Assembly (NCBI GenBank): GCA_027494115.1
Contig: JAOSJL010000001.1
Location: forward strand, 2,849,937-2,913,936
Length of the DNA stretch: 64,000 nt
Direction: 5' to 3'
From: Acidimicrobiia bacterium
GTDB taxonomy: Bacteria > Actinomycetota > Acidimicrobiia > IMCC26256 > JAOSJL01
How positions within the stretch are numbered: the stretch's first letter is position 1; every line of letters starts with the position of its first letter. Under the pieces are notes generated by a model, which saw only the letters and a list, made by a program, of their open reading frames with translations, was not told the origin of the DNA and ran no database searches. Shown here one piece after another: positions 28,776-38,361 of the stretch. The translations under genes were made by a program, and so were the position numbers.

Positions 28776-30215
28776 TCAGCCCCGTAGCGCAGCGAGGAAG
28801 GTCTCCGAGCGCACGACGCGGGCGCCCTCCGCCTCGGCGTGCTCGCGGACCCACGCGTCCGACGACACGACCAGTACCGGAACACGCTTGGGGAGTGCGG
28901 CCACCTCTTCGACCACGACGTCGTCGGCCTCCTGACCTGCGGCGGAAAACCGAACTCTCACGCCGGGCCTACCGCCCCGCTGCGTCGTGACGTCGTCACC
29001 GTCGAAGACAACGGTGCACTCCACCTTGGCCCGCGCCTGCAGTTCGGAGAGAAGCCCGACGAGCCGATCCCGTTGTTCGGCCGCGGTGGCGTCGGGCCAC
29101 ACCCGCTTCGACACGTTGTAGCCGTCCACGATCAGAGCAAGCCCCTCGGTTCGGACCATGGCGCGCACCGCGTCGCGCGAATCCGCCGTCAGGCCCGGGG
29201 GGACAGGGACCTCCCGCCGATGGGCGGGAGCCTGCGGACCCGGTGATTCGGAGTCCGCCGTAGCGTCCTGCGCGGCCGGTCGCGGCGGGAGAGCGCCGTG
29301 GCTCCGGGCCGCCTTCACCACCCCGCCCAGGCCCTCGGCCAGACGGCGGGCCAGATCGGCAGCGTCGCCCAGGAGGCGGAGTTCTGCGGGTGTGAGTCCG
29401 CGGGGCCCCGACGGCGTGTTCTCGACCGTGCGGCGTAGTTCGACCACGTCGTCCTCTGCGGCCGCCAGGCGACGGCGAAGCTCGGCAACCTCGTCGGTCA
29501 GTTCGCGCACCCGGGTCTGTTCCCGCTCGAGCTGCCGGTGCGCGCCGGCCAACGCTTCGTCGTCGCTCTCGCGTTGGCATTCGAGACCCTCGATGTCACC
29601 GTGAAGGTCGGCAACCTCCCGTTCCAGCGCTTGCTCGCGTTCCCGGCGCGAGCCGCGTTCCTCGCGCAGGTCGGAGTCGAGTTCCTTGTTCGCTGTCTCG
29701 AGGTCGGCCCGCACCGACTCTGATCGCTCGAGACCCAACTCCAGCTCGTCGATGCGCGTCTGGAGAGCGTCGGATTCCGCCCGGTCCACATCTTCCAGAC
29801 GTCTCTGCTCGGCCGCTCCGATCACGATGCCCAACGCGAGCCGCCACTCCTCGGGCTGCGCCGCGACGAGCGCCGACGCGAGCAACGGCAGATCGCCGCG
29901 GTCGGAGAGCGAGTCCACCACCTCGGTCGTGCCCACCGGGTCCCACACGTCGATGAGCGCCTCGACCTCCGGGCGCTCGAGAAACCGCTGCGACACGGCT
30001 TCCCGAAAGGATGCGTGGGTCGCAAGGGCCGCGCGCAGCTGCTTGCGCGCCGAGGCACGGTGGAGCCCGCGGCGGTCGAACTCCAGAAGTGGGCGCAGAG
30101 ACGACGGAACATCTTCGGCCTCGAGATCACGCAGCACCTCGCCCGCAGCGTCGAGCAGGGGAACGAGGAGCGACTCGGGAACCATCCCGAACCACGGACC
30201 CGAGACCTCCCTCAT
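28776..30215 (-). CDS. NYN-domain (YacP-like) putative RNA-processing nuclease with coiled coil
   Basis: 479 residues from ATG 30215, which overlaps the stop of the zinc-ribbon gene (ATGA). The N-terminal 150 residues are helical. About 160-300 is a long Glu/Arg-rich coiled coil. The C-terminal NYN/PIN-like domain has ALIVDGYNVSKRVWPD, the metal-binding Asp region, then ECTVVFDGDDVT and VPVLVVSSDAWVREHAE. YacP-type proteins are thought to act in RNA turnover. It sits last in an operon behind trpD and two zinc-ribbon proteins. Confidence 0.82.
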   Translation of the reverse strand: MREVSGPWFGMVPESLLVPLLDAAGEVLRDLEAEDVPSSLRPLLEFDRRGLHRASARKQLRAALATHASFREAVSQRFLERPEVEALIDVWDPVGTTEVVDSLSDRGDLPLLASALVAAQPEEWRLALGIVIGAAEQRRLEDVDRAESDALQTRIDELELGLERSESVRADLETANKELDSDLREERGSRREREQALEREVADLHGDIEGLECQRESDDEALAGAHRQLEREQTRVRELTDEVAELRRRLAAAEDDVVELRRTVENTPSGPRGLTPAELRLLGDAADLARRLAEGLGGVVKAARSHGALPPRPAAQDATADSESPGPQAPAHRREVPVPPGLTADSRDAVRAMVRTEGLALIVDGYNVSKRVWPDATAAEQRDRLVGLLSELQARAKVECTVVFDGDDVTTQRGGRPGVRVRFSAAGQEADDVVVEEVAALPKRVPVLVVSSDAWVREHAEAEGARVVRSETFLAALRG

Positions 30216-30421
30216 GACGCGTCGATCTCCTCGATGGAGGCTCCCGACGCTCCACACCACCGGCAGGTGACGGACTCGACGATGTGGTCGAGCGTCTCTT
30301 CGTCTTCGACCGTCAACTCGCCACCGACACTGAAGTGATGGAAGGAACGCGTGCGACGTGTGGCCACGACGTCGAAACGGGTGAGGTTGCCGCAGGAATC
30401 GCAGCGGTAGCGGACGGTCAT
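30212..30421 (-). CDS. Small zinc-ribbon protein
   Basis: 69 residues from ATG 30421, overlapping the preceding stop (ATGA) and the following start (ATGA). Zinc ligands are C-x2-C at RCDSCGN near the N-terminus and C-x2-C at TCRWCGASG near the C-terminus. Between them is a beta-rich arm (FHHFSVGGELTVEDEE). It is tightly coupled with the NYN protein, so a nucleic-acid-binding partner role is possible. Confidence 0.7.
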   Translation of the reverse strand: MTVRYRCDSCGNLTRFDVVATRRTRSFHHFSVGGELTVEDEETLDHIVESVTCRWCGASGASIEEIDAS

Positions 30422-30930
30422 GACTCCGCAGCCTCCCGGCGGCGTGAGCGTCGCGCCCACAGCAGGTCCAGAAGCTGGACGACCCCCGCCACGACGAGCG
30501 CCCACAGCGGGAGCAGCAACGCCAGGCGGCCGTACGCGGTGACGCGGGCCTCCAGGAACATGTCGGTGAGCTGCGATCCCGTGAGCATCCCGAAGACGTT
30601 GGCGGTTCCGAACACCACGACGGCCGCGATGGGGATCGCCAGCAGCCAGGCCACGACCCGGAACCATGCGGGCGAACGCTCCACCTCGACCTCTGCCGGA
30701 GCGCGGCCCCCGGAGCGTGGCGCGTCAGGGCCGCGGCCGTGGTTCGGAAGAAGCGTCGTGGAATCGGCGCTCGACGACGAGCGCGGGGAATCGGCCGACG
30801 ACGCCTGACGCTGCTGACGAGGGACCTTCAGGATCCGGCCACACTCCCAGCATTCGAAGGTCGGGGCCTCGGGGAGTTCGGCGACGGGGTGTTTGTGCCC
30901 GCATACGGGGCATTGCAGGGCGCGTGACAT
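30418..30930 (-). CDS. Zinc-ribbon and two-TM protein
   Basis: 170 residues. Starts with a zinc ribbon (LQCPVCGHKHPV and FECWECGRILKVP), followed by a Ser/Arg-rich linker and two membrane helices (VVAWLLAIPIAAVVVFGTAN and LALLLPLWALVVAGVVQLLD) with a basic tail. The start ATG overlaps the trpD stop (TGATG). It is probably a membrane-tethered cytosolic metal-binding domain; function unknown. Confidence 0.7.
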   Translation of the reverse strand: MSRALQCPVCGHKHPVAELPEAPTFECWECGRILKVPRQQRQASSADSPRSSSSADSTTLLPNHGRGPDAPRSGGRAPAEVEVERSPAWFRVVAWLLAIPIAAVVVFGTANVFGMLTGSQLTDMFLEARVTAYGRLALLLPLWALVVAGVVQLLDLLWARRSRRREAAES

Positions 30931-31971
30931 CAGGCGGCGTCGCTCGATTGCTGCTCGCCGCTCGTGCGGATGAAGGACTCGAGCGCGTCCGCCGCCGATC
31001 CGTCGTCCACGGAGTGTCGGGCACGGTCGAGACCCTCGGCGAGACCATCGGCCACGCCCGCAACGACGATCGCCGCCGCGGCATTGAGGAGTGCCAGGTC
31101 CCGCACCGGGCCCCGTTCGCCGCCGAGAAAACGACGCACGATATCGGCGTTGTCGGCGGCGTCGCCGCCGGCGAGCGCGCCGAGGTCGACGGTCGGGAGC
31201 CCGAGGTCGGTGGGGTCGACGTCGAAACTCCGCACATCCCCGTTCCTCAGCTCCAGCACGGTCGAGCTCGTGGTCGTCGTGAGTTCGTCGAGGCCGTCAT
31301 GGCCGTAGAAGACGAGGGCGTGGGTGGTCCCGAGTTCCGCCAGTGCTCCGACCATCCGGTGCGCCATCGCGGGATCGGAGACGCCCAGCGCCTGGCGCCG
31401 CACGCGCGGGATTGGCCAGCGGACCCAGGAAGTTGAAGGTGGTGGGAACGCCGATCGCGCGTCGCGCGGCAGCGGCGAACCGCATTGCCGGGTGGAACCG
31501 CTGCGCGAAGCAGAAGCCGATACCTGCCTCCTCGACACACGCCGCCACACCGTCGGGCCCGAGATCGATCACCACGCCCAGTTCCTCGAGGACGTCGGCG
31601 GAACCGCATCTCGATGACGCGGCACGGTTGCCGTGTTTGACGATCCGAACTCCTGCACCCGTCGCGGCGAGCGCGGCCATGGTCGACACGTTGAACGTCC
31701 CCGACCGGTCCCCACCCGTCCCGCAGGTGTCGACCGTGTCGCCGCCCACCTCGAGAGGCTCCGCGAAGCGCCGCATCGTGCGAACCAGACCGGCCAACTC
31801 CCCTGACGTCTCGCCCTTCGCCCGCAGTGCCACCGCGAACGCGGCGATCTGGGCGTCGTCGGCTCGACCCTCCAGGATCTCGGTCATCACGGCCTCGACC
31901 GACGCGTCCGAAAGGTCGTGGCCGGCCACGAGCGCGCCGAGGACGTCGGGCCAGAGCGATGTCATTCCCAC
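30930..31971 (-). CDS. trpD: Anthranilate phosphoribosyltransferase TrpD, one frame break
   Basis: Joined length about 346 residues, standard for TrpD. The N-terminal part has [20 protein letters not shown], the phosphoribosyl-binding loop, then [20 protein letters not shown]. The C-terminal part has [20 protein letters not shown] and the [10 protein letters not shown] segment. The frame breaks by one missing base at about 31398-31410, in the conserved [12 protein letters not shown] region. It transfers anthranilate to PRPP in tryptophan synthesis. No other trp gene is near, so it is a detached trp gene. Start may be GTG 31971 or ATG 31965. Confidence 0.88.
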
Positions 31972-31975
31972 CAGG

Positions 31976-33141
31976 TCAGTCCCACCAGCAGTCGTGGTCG
32001 AGCACGCCGCGGGAGATCAGGCCGAGCTGCACCTGGGTCGTCCCCTCGACGATCGTGAGCTGTCGGGCATCACGATAGAAGAGCTCCATGGGATGGTCCT
32101 TCATGTACCCGGCCGCACCCAGGAGCTGGAGGCATTCACCCGAGGCCCGGACCGCGAGCTCCGTGGCGTAGTACTTGGCCATCGAGAGGAACGGGACCCA
32201 TTCCTTCGTGTAGCGCCCCTTGTCGGCGAGCCAGGCGGCGCGGTACGTGAGCAGGCGGGCCGCTTCGATCTCGGTCGCCATCTCGGCCAGCTTCCACTGG
32301 ATTCCCTGGAAGTCGGCGATGGTCCGCCCGAAGGCCGGTCGCTGCTTGATGTATTCGGTGGCGTACATGAGAGCGCCTTCGGCGAGGCCGATCCCGCGTG
32401 CCGCCACGACGGGCCGCATGGCATTGAGACCCAGCATCGCCGCCCGAAAGCCCCCGATCTCCCCGAGCACGTTCTCAGGAGGGACTCGTACCTCGTCGAG
32501 GAGCAGTTCCCCGGTGTCGACACCTTTCACGCCCATCTTGCGGTCGAGGGATCCGACCGACACACCCGGCCAGCCGCGCTCGACGATGAAGACCGAGATC
32601 GAATCGTGCTCGCGCGACGCGGGGTCGCCGGTCTTCGCAAAGACGCAGTACCAGTCGGCCTGGTCGACGCCGGACATCCAGCACTTCGTGCCGCTGAGCA
32701 GCCAGTCGTCGCCGTCACGCACCGCCCGCGTGCGCATTCCCATCACGTCGGAGCCCGCCTGCGGTTCGGAGAGCCCGAAAGCGGCCCGAACTTCGCCGGC
32801 GGCCGACGGGCGGACATAACGCTGCTTCTGGTCGTCGTTGCCCGCTATCAGTATCGGCCCCGTCGGGAGGCGGGTCAGCAACAGCATCAGAGCCGCGGCG
32901 TTGGAGTACTGGCGACCTCTTCGATGGCGATCGTGAGACCGAGGATTCCGGCGCCCGAGCCTCCGTACTCCTCGGGCACACACAGTCCCGTCAGCCCCGC
33001 GTCGACGAACGCCGCGAAGAGATCGTCGGGGTACTGCTCGGTTTCGTCGATCTCGCGGGCTCTCGGAGCGACCTTGTCCCGGGCGAGCCGACGGACGGAG
33101 GACTGGAGCGCAGCGAGCTCGGGTGAGAGCTCGAAATCCAC
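31976..33141 (-). CDS. Acyl-CoA dehydrogenase, one frame break
   Basis: About 388 residues when joined. The N-terminal domain ([20 protein letters not shown] and [12 protein letters not shown]) is in one frame; after a missing base at about 32909-32913 the rest continues ([43 protein letters not shown]). The catalytic-base region and FAD-binding end are intact ([20 protein letters not shown]). The enzyme oxidises an acyl-CoA, passing electrons to ETF, possibly the fused ETF at base 1. It heads the trpD-NYN gene series with a 4-b gap to trpD. Confidence 0.88.
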
Positions 33142-33225
33142 GACGGGAGCCTAGCGGTGCGGGCCCTCGGTCCCTGAGCCCGTTCCGGCGCTGTCGTTCG
33201 AGCGCTGTCGTTCAAGCGCTGTCGT

Positions 33226-33480
33226 TCAGGCGCTGCGACGGCGACGGCGGATCTCCCGGCGTCGTTCACGTTCGGTGTAGCCCCCCCAGACGCCGAACTT
33301 CTCGCGCGCACTGAGGGCGTGCTCGAGACAGGCTTCCCGCACCGGGCACAACGTGCAGATCTGCTTGGCGTCGTGACCGTCCTCCTCGGGGGCCGGATGG
33401 AACACCTCGGGATCCACGCCCTTGCACCGGGCGAGCTGCTGCCAGGGGAAGGTGGTGGTGGTGCGCTCGATCGTCTGCAC
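33226..33480 (-). CDS. WhiB-family Fe-S transcription factor
   Basis: 84 residues from GTG 33480, preceded by GGAGGAGG eight bases upstream, which decides the start over an upstream ATG. The four cluster cysteines are C19, C42, C45 and C51 (ARCKG and ICTLCPVREAC). The GVWGG turn and a very basic tail (ERRREIRRRRRS) follow, as in WhiB proteins that bind DNA or sigma factor through the 4Fe-4S form and respond to NO and O2. This family is confined to Actinobacteria and is the best taxonomic marker in the window. Divergent from glpD. Confidence 0.93.
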   Translation of the reverse strand: MQTIERTTTTFPWQQLARCKGVDPEVFHPAPEEDGHDAKQICTLCPVREACLEHALSAREKFGVWGGYTERERRREIRRRRRSA

Positions 33481-33641
33481 GGCTGCCTCCTCCGGTGGCG
33501 GATGTCCTCGTTCCGCTCGGAGTTCTCTGTCGGACGGTCCGATCTCCCAGTTGAGGCAAACCGCGCGGAAACTGGTCGAACCTGGCCACTTCGCGTCGTT
33601 TCGTGCCCGGGTTCGGAGGGCCACGCCGTAGGATCGGCGCT

Positions 33642-35381
33642 GTGTCCACACCCCTCCGGGACCGCCGGAAACGCTGGGAAGACCTGTCGTCCTCGAGGTT
33701 CGACCTCCTGGTGGTCGGCGGGGGCATCACGGGCGCCGGGGTCGCTCTCGATGCCGCGTCCCGGGGCCTGCGCACCGCTCTCGTGGAACGGGGAGACTTC
33801 GCCGCGGGCACGTCGTCGAAGTCGTCCAAGCTGGTGCACGGTGGGGTCCGCTATCTCCGCCAAGCCCAGTTCGGTCTCGTCCATGAAGCTCTGGGGGAAC
33901 GCAAGCGTCTCCTCCGGAACGCGCCGCACCTCGTGCGCCCTCTGCCCTTTCTCTTCCCGACGATGGCAGCGCACCGGCGCCACCGCGGCCGTGCCCGCTT
34001 GTTGGGCCTCGCCGCCCGCATCGGACTCGGCGTGTACGACCTCATGGGTGGGCGCGCTCTGCATCGAACCCGCAAGGTGTCGCTCGACGAGGCCGTGACC
34101 ATGATGCCGTCGCTCGACATCGAACGGGTGACATCGGCGTTCTGCTACTACGACGCGCACACCGACGACGCGCGATTGACCCTTGCCGTCGCCCGTACAG
34201 CCGCGGAGGAATACGGGGCGACGCTGATGAACTACGCGGAGGTCACGAACTTCCTGCGCGACCAGGAGCGTGCGTCGGGGATCGAGATCCGGGACCGTCA
34301 CGGCGATCTCGGAGCGTGCACCGTCAGAGCCGACATGATCGTGAACGCCACGGGCGTGTGGGCCGACGAGGTCCGTTCCCTCGTCGACGGGGAGAACCCC
34401 GAGAGCATCCGGCCCGCCAAGGGAGTCCACCTGAGCGTGCCGGCCACCCGGCTGCCGATCGACACCGCCGCTGTGCTGGGTGTCGCAGGCGACGACCGCA
34501 TCATCTTCGTGATCCGCTGGGGGACGCACACCTACATCGGGACGACCGACACGGACTACGACGGATCCCTCGATGATCCGGCCTGCACGCCCGAGGATGT
34601 GCGTTACCTCCTCGAGGCTGTGAACGCCGTGGTGACCGAGCCTCTCTCGGCTGCCGACGTCACCGGAACCTGGGCCGGCCTGCGGCCACTGGTGCGGACA
34701 GGAAAGGGCGCCACGACCGATCAGTTGTCGCGCAAGCACGCGGTCATCGTGGGTAGGTCCGGCGTCGTGACGGTGACGGGCGGCAAGATGACCACGTACA
34801 GGCGGATGGCCGCCGACGCCGTCGACGCCGCGCTCACGGTGACATCCCGTGGAGGACGCCGAGGAGTGAGAAGGATGCGATCGCGCACCGCCGCGCTGTC
34901 GTTGATCGGTGCGCCGGCACCACCCGCCACCGGGTTCCCGAGAGACACCGTGGCGTCCGGGCCATCCGATATCCTCACGGACACCTACGGCACGGAAGCG
35001 GACGACGTCGCCACTCTGATGGCCGACGACCCGGCTCTCGCAGAGTCGCTCGTCCCCGGACTCCCCTACCTGCGCGCCCAGGCGGTCCACGCTGTGCGCC
35101 ACGAGTACGCCCTCACGCTCGAGGACGTCCTGTCCCGCCGCACACGTGCCCTGCTGCTCGACGCGGAGGCGACCGCCGCCGCCGCGCCCGATGTCGCCGC
35201 ACTGATCGCACCGGAACTGGGTTGGGACGGCGGGGAAACCCGTCGACAGGTGGAGTCGTTCGTTGCGCTCGCGGCCGCCGAGCAGGAGGCGCCGCTGCAC
35301 CTGGCCGGCGCGGTGCCCACCGGCCCGCCCGGCCCCGCCGGAAACGCAGCACCCGTCGCAACAAGCACCCGGGAGGCGTGA
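33642..35381 (+). CDS. glpD: Aerobic glycerol-3-phosphate dehydrogenase GlpD
   Basis: 579 residues from GTG 33642. The FAD-binding N-terminus is DLLVVGGGITGAGVALDAAS, followed by GTSSKSSKLVHGGVRYL, the FAD/substrate loop of GlpD. Later motifs: IRPAKGVHLSVPATRLP, YIGTTDTDYDG, GGKMTTYRRMA. The C-terminal domain ends in the DUF GlpD cap (AVRHEYALTLEDVLSRRTRA). It oxidises glycerol-3-phosphate to DHAP with quinone as acceptor. The AGPS-like gene follows by 2 b, so both probably act on glycerol-phosphate ether or lipid metabolism. Confidence 0.93.
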   Translation: MSTPLRDRRKRWEDLSSSRFDLLVVGGGITGAGVALDAASRGLRTALVERGDFAAGTSSKSSKLVHGGVRYLRQAQFGLVHEALGERKRLLRNAPHLVRPLPFLFPTMAAHRRHRGRARLLGLAARIGLGVYDLMGGRALHRTRKVSLDEAVTMMPSLDIERVTSAFCYYDAHTDDARLTLAVARTAAEEYGATLMNYAEVTNFLRDQERASGIEIRDRHGDLGACTVRADMIVNATGVWADEVRSLVDGENPESIRPAKGVHLSVPATRLPIDTAAVLGVAGDDRIIFVIRWGTHTYIGTTDTDYDGSLDDPACTPEDVRYLLEAVNAVVTEPLSAADVTGTWAGLRPLVRTGKGATTDQLSRKHAVIVGRSGVVTVTGGKMTTYRRMAADAVDAALTVTSRGGRRGVRRMRSRTAALSLIGAPAPPATGFPRDTVASGPSDILTDTYGTEADDVATLMADDPALAESLVPGLPYLRAQAVHAVRHEYALTLEDVLSRRTRALLLDAEATAAAAPDVAALIAPELGWDGGETRRQVESFVALAAAEQEAPLHLAGAVPTGPPGPAGNAAPVATSTREA

Positions 35382-35383
35382 GG

Positions 35384-36901
35384 ATGCCCCGTCGATGGCC
35401 CCTCGATCTCAAACCCGGAGCTCACACGGAACGTCTCGCCACCACGGCAGTCGGTGTTCCCGATCCGGCCCGGAAGGAGATCGCTGAGATCGTCGGCGCC
35501 GAACGCGTGTCGTCCGACGACGACGTCCTCGTCGACTCGGCCCGCGACTGGTGGCCGCTGAGTGGTGTCTGGGCCGCGCAAGGTCGGGTCGTGCACCGAC
35601 CCGCCGCCGTCGTCACTCCGACGACGACCGAAGAGGTCGCCGGTGTCCTGAGCGTCGCCTCCCACCACGGCATTCCGGTGACCCCCGCCGCCGGGCGGTC
35701 CGGCGTCGGAGGCGGCGCGGTGCCGGTGTGCGGAGGAATCGTGCTCGACTGCACGGGGCTCGACAGGACGGGGCTCGACACAGCGATCGACGTCGACGAG
35801 ACATCGATGCTCGTGACCACCGGGCCGGGGGTCTTCGGTGACGTCTTCGAGGCGGCACTGAGGGAGAAGGGCTACACGTTGGGCCACTGGCCCCAGTCGA
35901 TCGACATCTCGACCGTGGGCGGATGGTTGGCCTGCCGGGGCGCCGGCCAGTTCTCGACGCGCTACGGCAAGATCGAGGACATGGTCGCCGGCCTCGAGGT
36001 GGTTCTCGCGTCGGGGCGAACTCTCCGTACCGGTGGAGCACCGCGTGCGGCGGTCGGCCCCGACCTGAACCAGGTGTTCGTGGGCAGCGAGGGAGCATTC
36101 GGCGTCATCACCGAAGCGACGCTGCGCATTCATCCGGCACCGAAGACCGAGCAGCGAGAAGCCTGGACGCTCCCGAGCTTCGAGGACGGCCTCGATGCCT
36201 GCCGTCGGATCCTGCGCCGCGGAGCAACCCCGGCGGTCCTGCGCCTCTACGACTCCCACGAGTCGCGACAGACCTACGACGTCGACGGGTGTGTTCTTCT
36301 CGCACTCGACGAGGGTGACGCAGCCATCGTGTCGGCGTCGATGGCGATCGCCGCAGAGGAGTGCGACCGCACCGATGGGGCCGCCGGCGCCGATCCGGCA
36401 CTCGTGGAGCAGTGGCTCGGTCACCGCAACGACGTGTCCGCGCTCGGTGCTGCAATCGAAGCAGGTGTCGTCGTCGACACGGTGGAGGTGTCGGGGAACT
36501 GGTCGGATCTCCCCCGCATCTATTCGGACGTGCTGGCCGCCGTGGGAGGTGTCGAAGGCACCGTCGTGGTCTCGGCACACTGCTCGCACTCGTACACCGA
36601 CGGCGGTTGCCTCTACTTCACGTTCGCCGGCATGGTGGGCGACGATCCCGACGACAAGGACCACTACTACGTCGCGGCGTTCAACGGTGCCGTGGAAGCG
36701 GCCCGCGGCGCCGGTGCGGCGATCAGCCACCACCACGGCGTGGGGATCAACCGCGCACCGTTCGTGCGTGACGCGCTCGGGCCTGACGCGTTCGATGTCC
36801 TCGTCGGCCTGAAGAACACTCTGGACCCCGCGGGGATCCTGAACCCCGGTGCCCTGGGGCTACCGTCGCCCTTCCTCCCCGACGGATGGACCTGGTCGTG
36901 A
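35384..36901 (+). CDS. AGPS-like FAD-binding oxidase (alkyldihydroxyacetone-phosphate synthase family)
   Basis: 505 residues from ATG 35384 with GGGAGG at 35371-35376. The FAD-PCMH domain has VTPAAGRSGVGGGAVPVCGG and DISTVGGWLACRGAGQFSTR, the AGPS signature loop, then GSEGAFGVITEATLRIHP. The C-terminal cap has HCSHSYTDGGCLYFTF and ISHHHGVGINRAPF, with the His-rich catalytic motif HHH of AGPS. It may make or break ether glycerol-phosphate compounds; some relatives are D-lactate or other 2-hydroxyacid oxidases. The glpD neighbour supports glycerol-phosphate chemistry. Confidence 0.85.
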   Translation: MPRRWPLDLKPGAHTERLATTAVGVPDPARKEIAEIVGAERVSSDDDVLVDSARDWWPLSGVWAAQGRVVHRPAAVVTPTTTEEVAGVLSVASHHGIPVTPAAGRSGVGGGAVPVCGGIVLDCTGLDRTGLDTAIDVDETSMLVTTGPGVFGDVFEAALREKGYTLGHWPQSIDISTVGGWLACRGAGQFSTRYGKIEDMVAGLEVVLASGRTLRTGGAPRAAVGPDLNQVFVGSEGAFGVITEATLRIHPAPKTEQREAWTLPSFEDGLDACRRILRRGATPAVLRLYDSHESRQTYDVDGCVLLALDEGDAAIVSASMAIAAEECDRTDGAAGADPALVEQWLGHRNDVSALGAAIEAGVVVDTVEVSGNWSDLPRIYSDVLAAVGGVEGTVVVSAHCSHSYTDGGCLYFTFAGMVGDDPDDKDHYYVAAFNGAVEAARGAGAAISHHHGVGINRAPFVRDALGPDAFDVLVGLKNTLDPAGILNPGALGLPSPFLPDGWTWS

Positions 36902-37392
36902 CGGATTCCCCGATCAACGCGACCGCTGTCGGGCGCGGCGCGCTGATGGGTCTCGTCGCCCTCCTGCCCGTCGTGTTGGCCACGGCATTGGCCGAGTCGA
37001 ACATCGACGACTTCGACACGAGCGGGTGGGCGGCCGTGGCGTTCGTCGCCCTCCTTGCCGTGTACGCCTACGCGGGGTACGTGGCCGGCACGGTCTCCAC
37101 CGACGCACCGCTCACGAACGGGAGCCTGGCGGGCATCGGGACCTTCGTACTCTGGCTCCCTTTGCGGTTCCTGATCTGGCTCGTGCGGGGCGACCAGGGT
37201 CTCGTGAACGGCGACAACCCCGTGTTCAACCCGGGTGCGATCCTGCTGTTCTTCGTCGTGGCCGGCGTGGCCGGAATGCTCGGAGCAATCCTCGGCGCCC
37301 GCCGCACCCCCGACCGTGCGGGAGAGACCGATTCGACGAGTTCAGCCCAACAGGCCCCTCAGGACACTCAGGACGTTGCGACCGACGACTGA
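36898..37392 (+). CDS. Four-TM membrane protein, unknown function
   Basis: 164 residues from GTG 36898 (overlap GTGA with AGPS); an ATG at 36886 is the alternative. Four hydrophobic helices (GRGALMGLVALLPVVLATAL; VAFVALLAVYAYAGYVAGTV; GIGTFVLWLPLRFLIWLV; AILLFFVVAGVAGMLGAILG) and a Ser/Gln/Asp-rich tail. The pattern resembles small TIGR04086-like membrane proteins. No function is assigned. Confidence 0.6.
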   Translation: MTDSPINATAVGRGALMGLVALLPVVLATALAESNIDDFDTSGWAAVAFVALLAVYAYAGYVAGTVSTDAPLTNGSLAGIGTFVLWLPLRFLIWLVRGDQGLVNGDNPVFNPGAILLFFVVAGVAGMLGAILGARRTPDRAGETDSTSSAQQAPQDTQDVATDD

Positions 37393-37436
37393 CAACGGGG
37401 CGCGGTGGTTGCCGTCGTCCATGCCGATCCGCAGCG

Positions 37437-37793
37437 CTACGAACCGAGGGAGTCGCGGATCTCGGTGAGCAGGTCGATCTCCGAGGGACCCTCTTCCTCC
37501 TCCTCGGTCGTGCGAAGCGTGTTGTACGCCTTGACGACCAGGAAGACGGCGAACGCGAGGATCAGGAAGTTCACCAACGCTGTCAGAAACGCGCCGTACC
37601 GGATCTCGCTACCGTTCAGCGTGAAGGAAAGCGAACTGAAGTCGGGTTCGCCGACGAAGGCCGAGATGGTCTGCATGAGGACGTCATCGGTGAACGACGC
37701 CACGACAGCTCCGAAGGCCGCACCGATGACGACGGCCACCGCGAGGTCGACGACGCTCCCTCGGTCGATGAACTCCTTGAACTCCTTGAGCAT
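37437..37793 (-). CDS. mscL: Large-conductance mechanosensitive channel MscL
   Basis: 118 residues from ATG 37793 with AAGGAGA five bases upstream. N-terminal FKEFIDRGSVVDLAVAVVIG contains the first pore helix and the RGxVxDLAVAVxxG signature. The second helix is FLTALVNFLILAFAVFLVVK, followed by an acidic linker and a C-terminal helical bundle. It opens under membrane tension to release osmolytes. Convergent with the preceding membrane protein gene. Confidence 0.95.
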   Translation of the reverse strand: MLKEFKEFIDRGSVVDLAVAVVIGAAFGAVVASFTDDVLMQTISAFVGEPDFSSLSFTLNGSEIRYGAFLTALVNFLILAFAVFLVVKAYNTLRTTEEEEEGPSEIDLLTEIRDSLGS

Positions 37794-37919
37794 CCGTCTC
37801 TCCTTCGAGGTCGAGACCCCGCTGCGGGGCCTGGGGTTGACGGGCCGGGACGCTACCCGCGACACAGCGCGGGATTCTCCGGACCCGCGACCTCGGCGCT
37901 GTGCGACAATGGTGGCGGT

Positions 37920-38303
<384 letters not shown>

Positions 38304-38305
38304 CC

Positions 38306-38326
38306 GCGCCCCCTCGGGAAGGGCGC
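38306..38326 (+). terminator. Hairpin terminator after rnpB
   Basis: GCGCCC (38306-38311) pairs with GGGCGC (38321-38326) around a nine-base loop directly after the RNase P RNA. No T-run follows, as is common in actinobacteria. Confidence 0.4.
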
Positions 38327-38361
38327 CCACGCCCGAAAAGGCCTGCTCGCCGTCCGAAGGG

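Noticed and set aside
32991..35300. A 769-codon minus-strand open frame
   Set aside because: Antisense of glpD with low-complexity Arg/Gly/His-rich sequence.
37393..37436. A terminator between the membrane protein gene and mscL
   Set aside because: No stem longer than four base pairs was seen.
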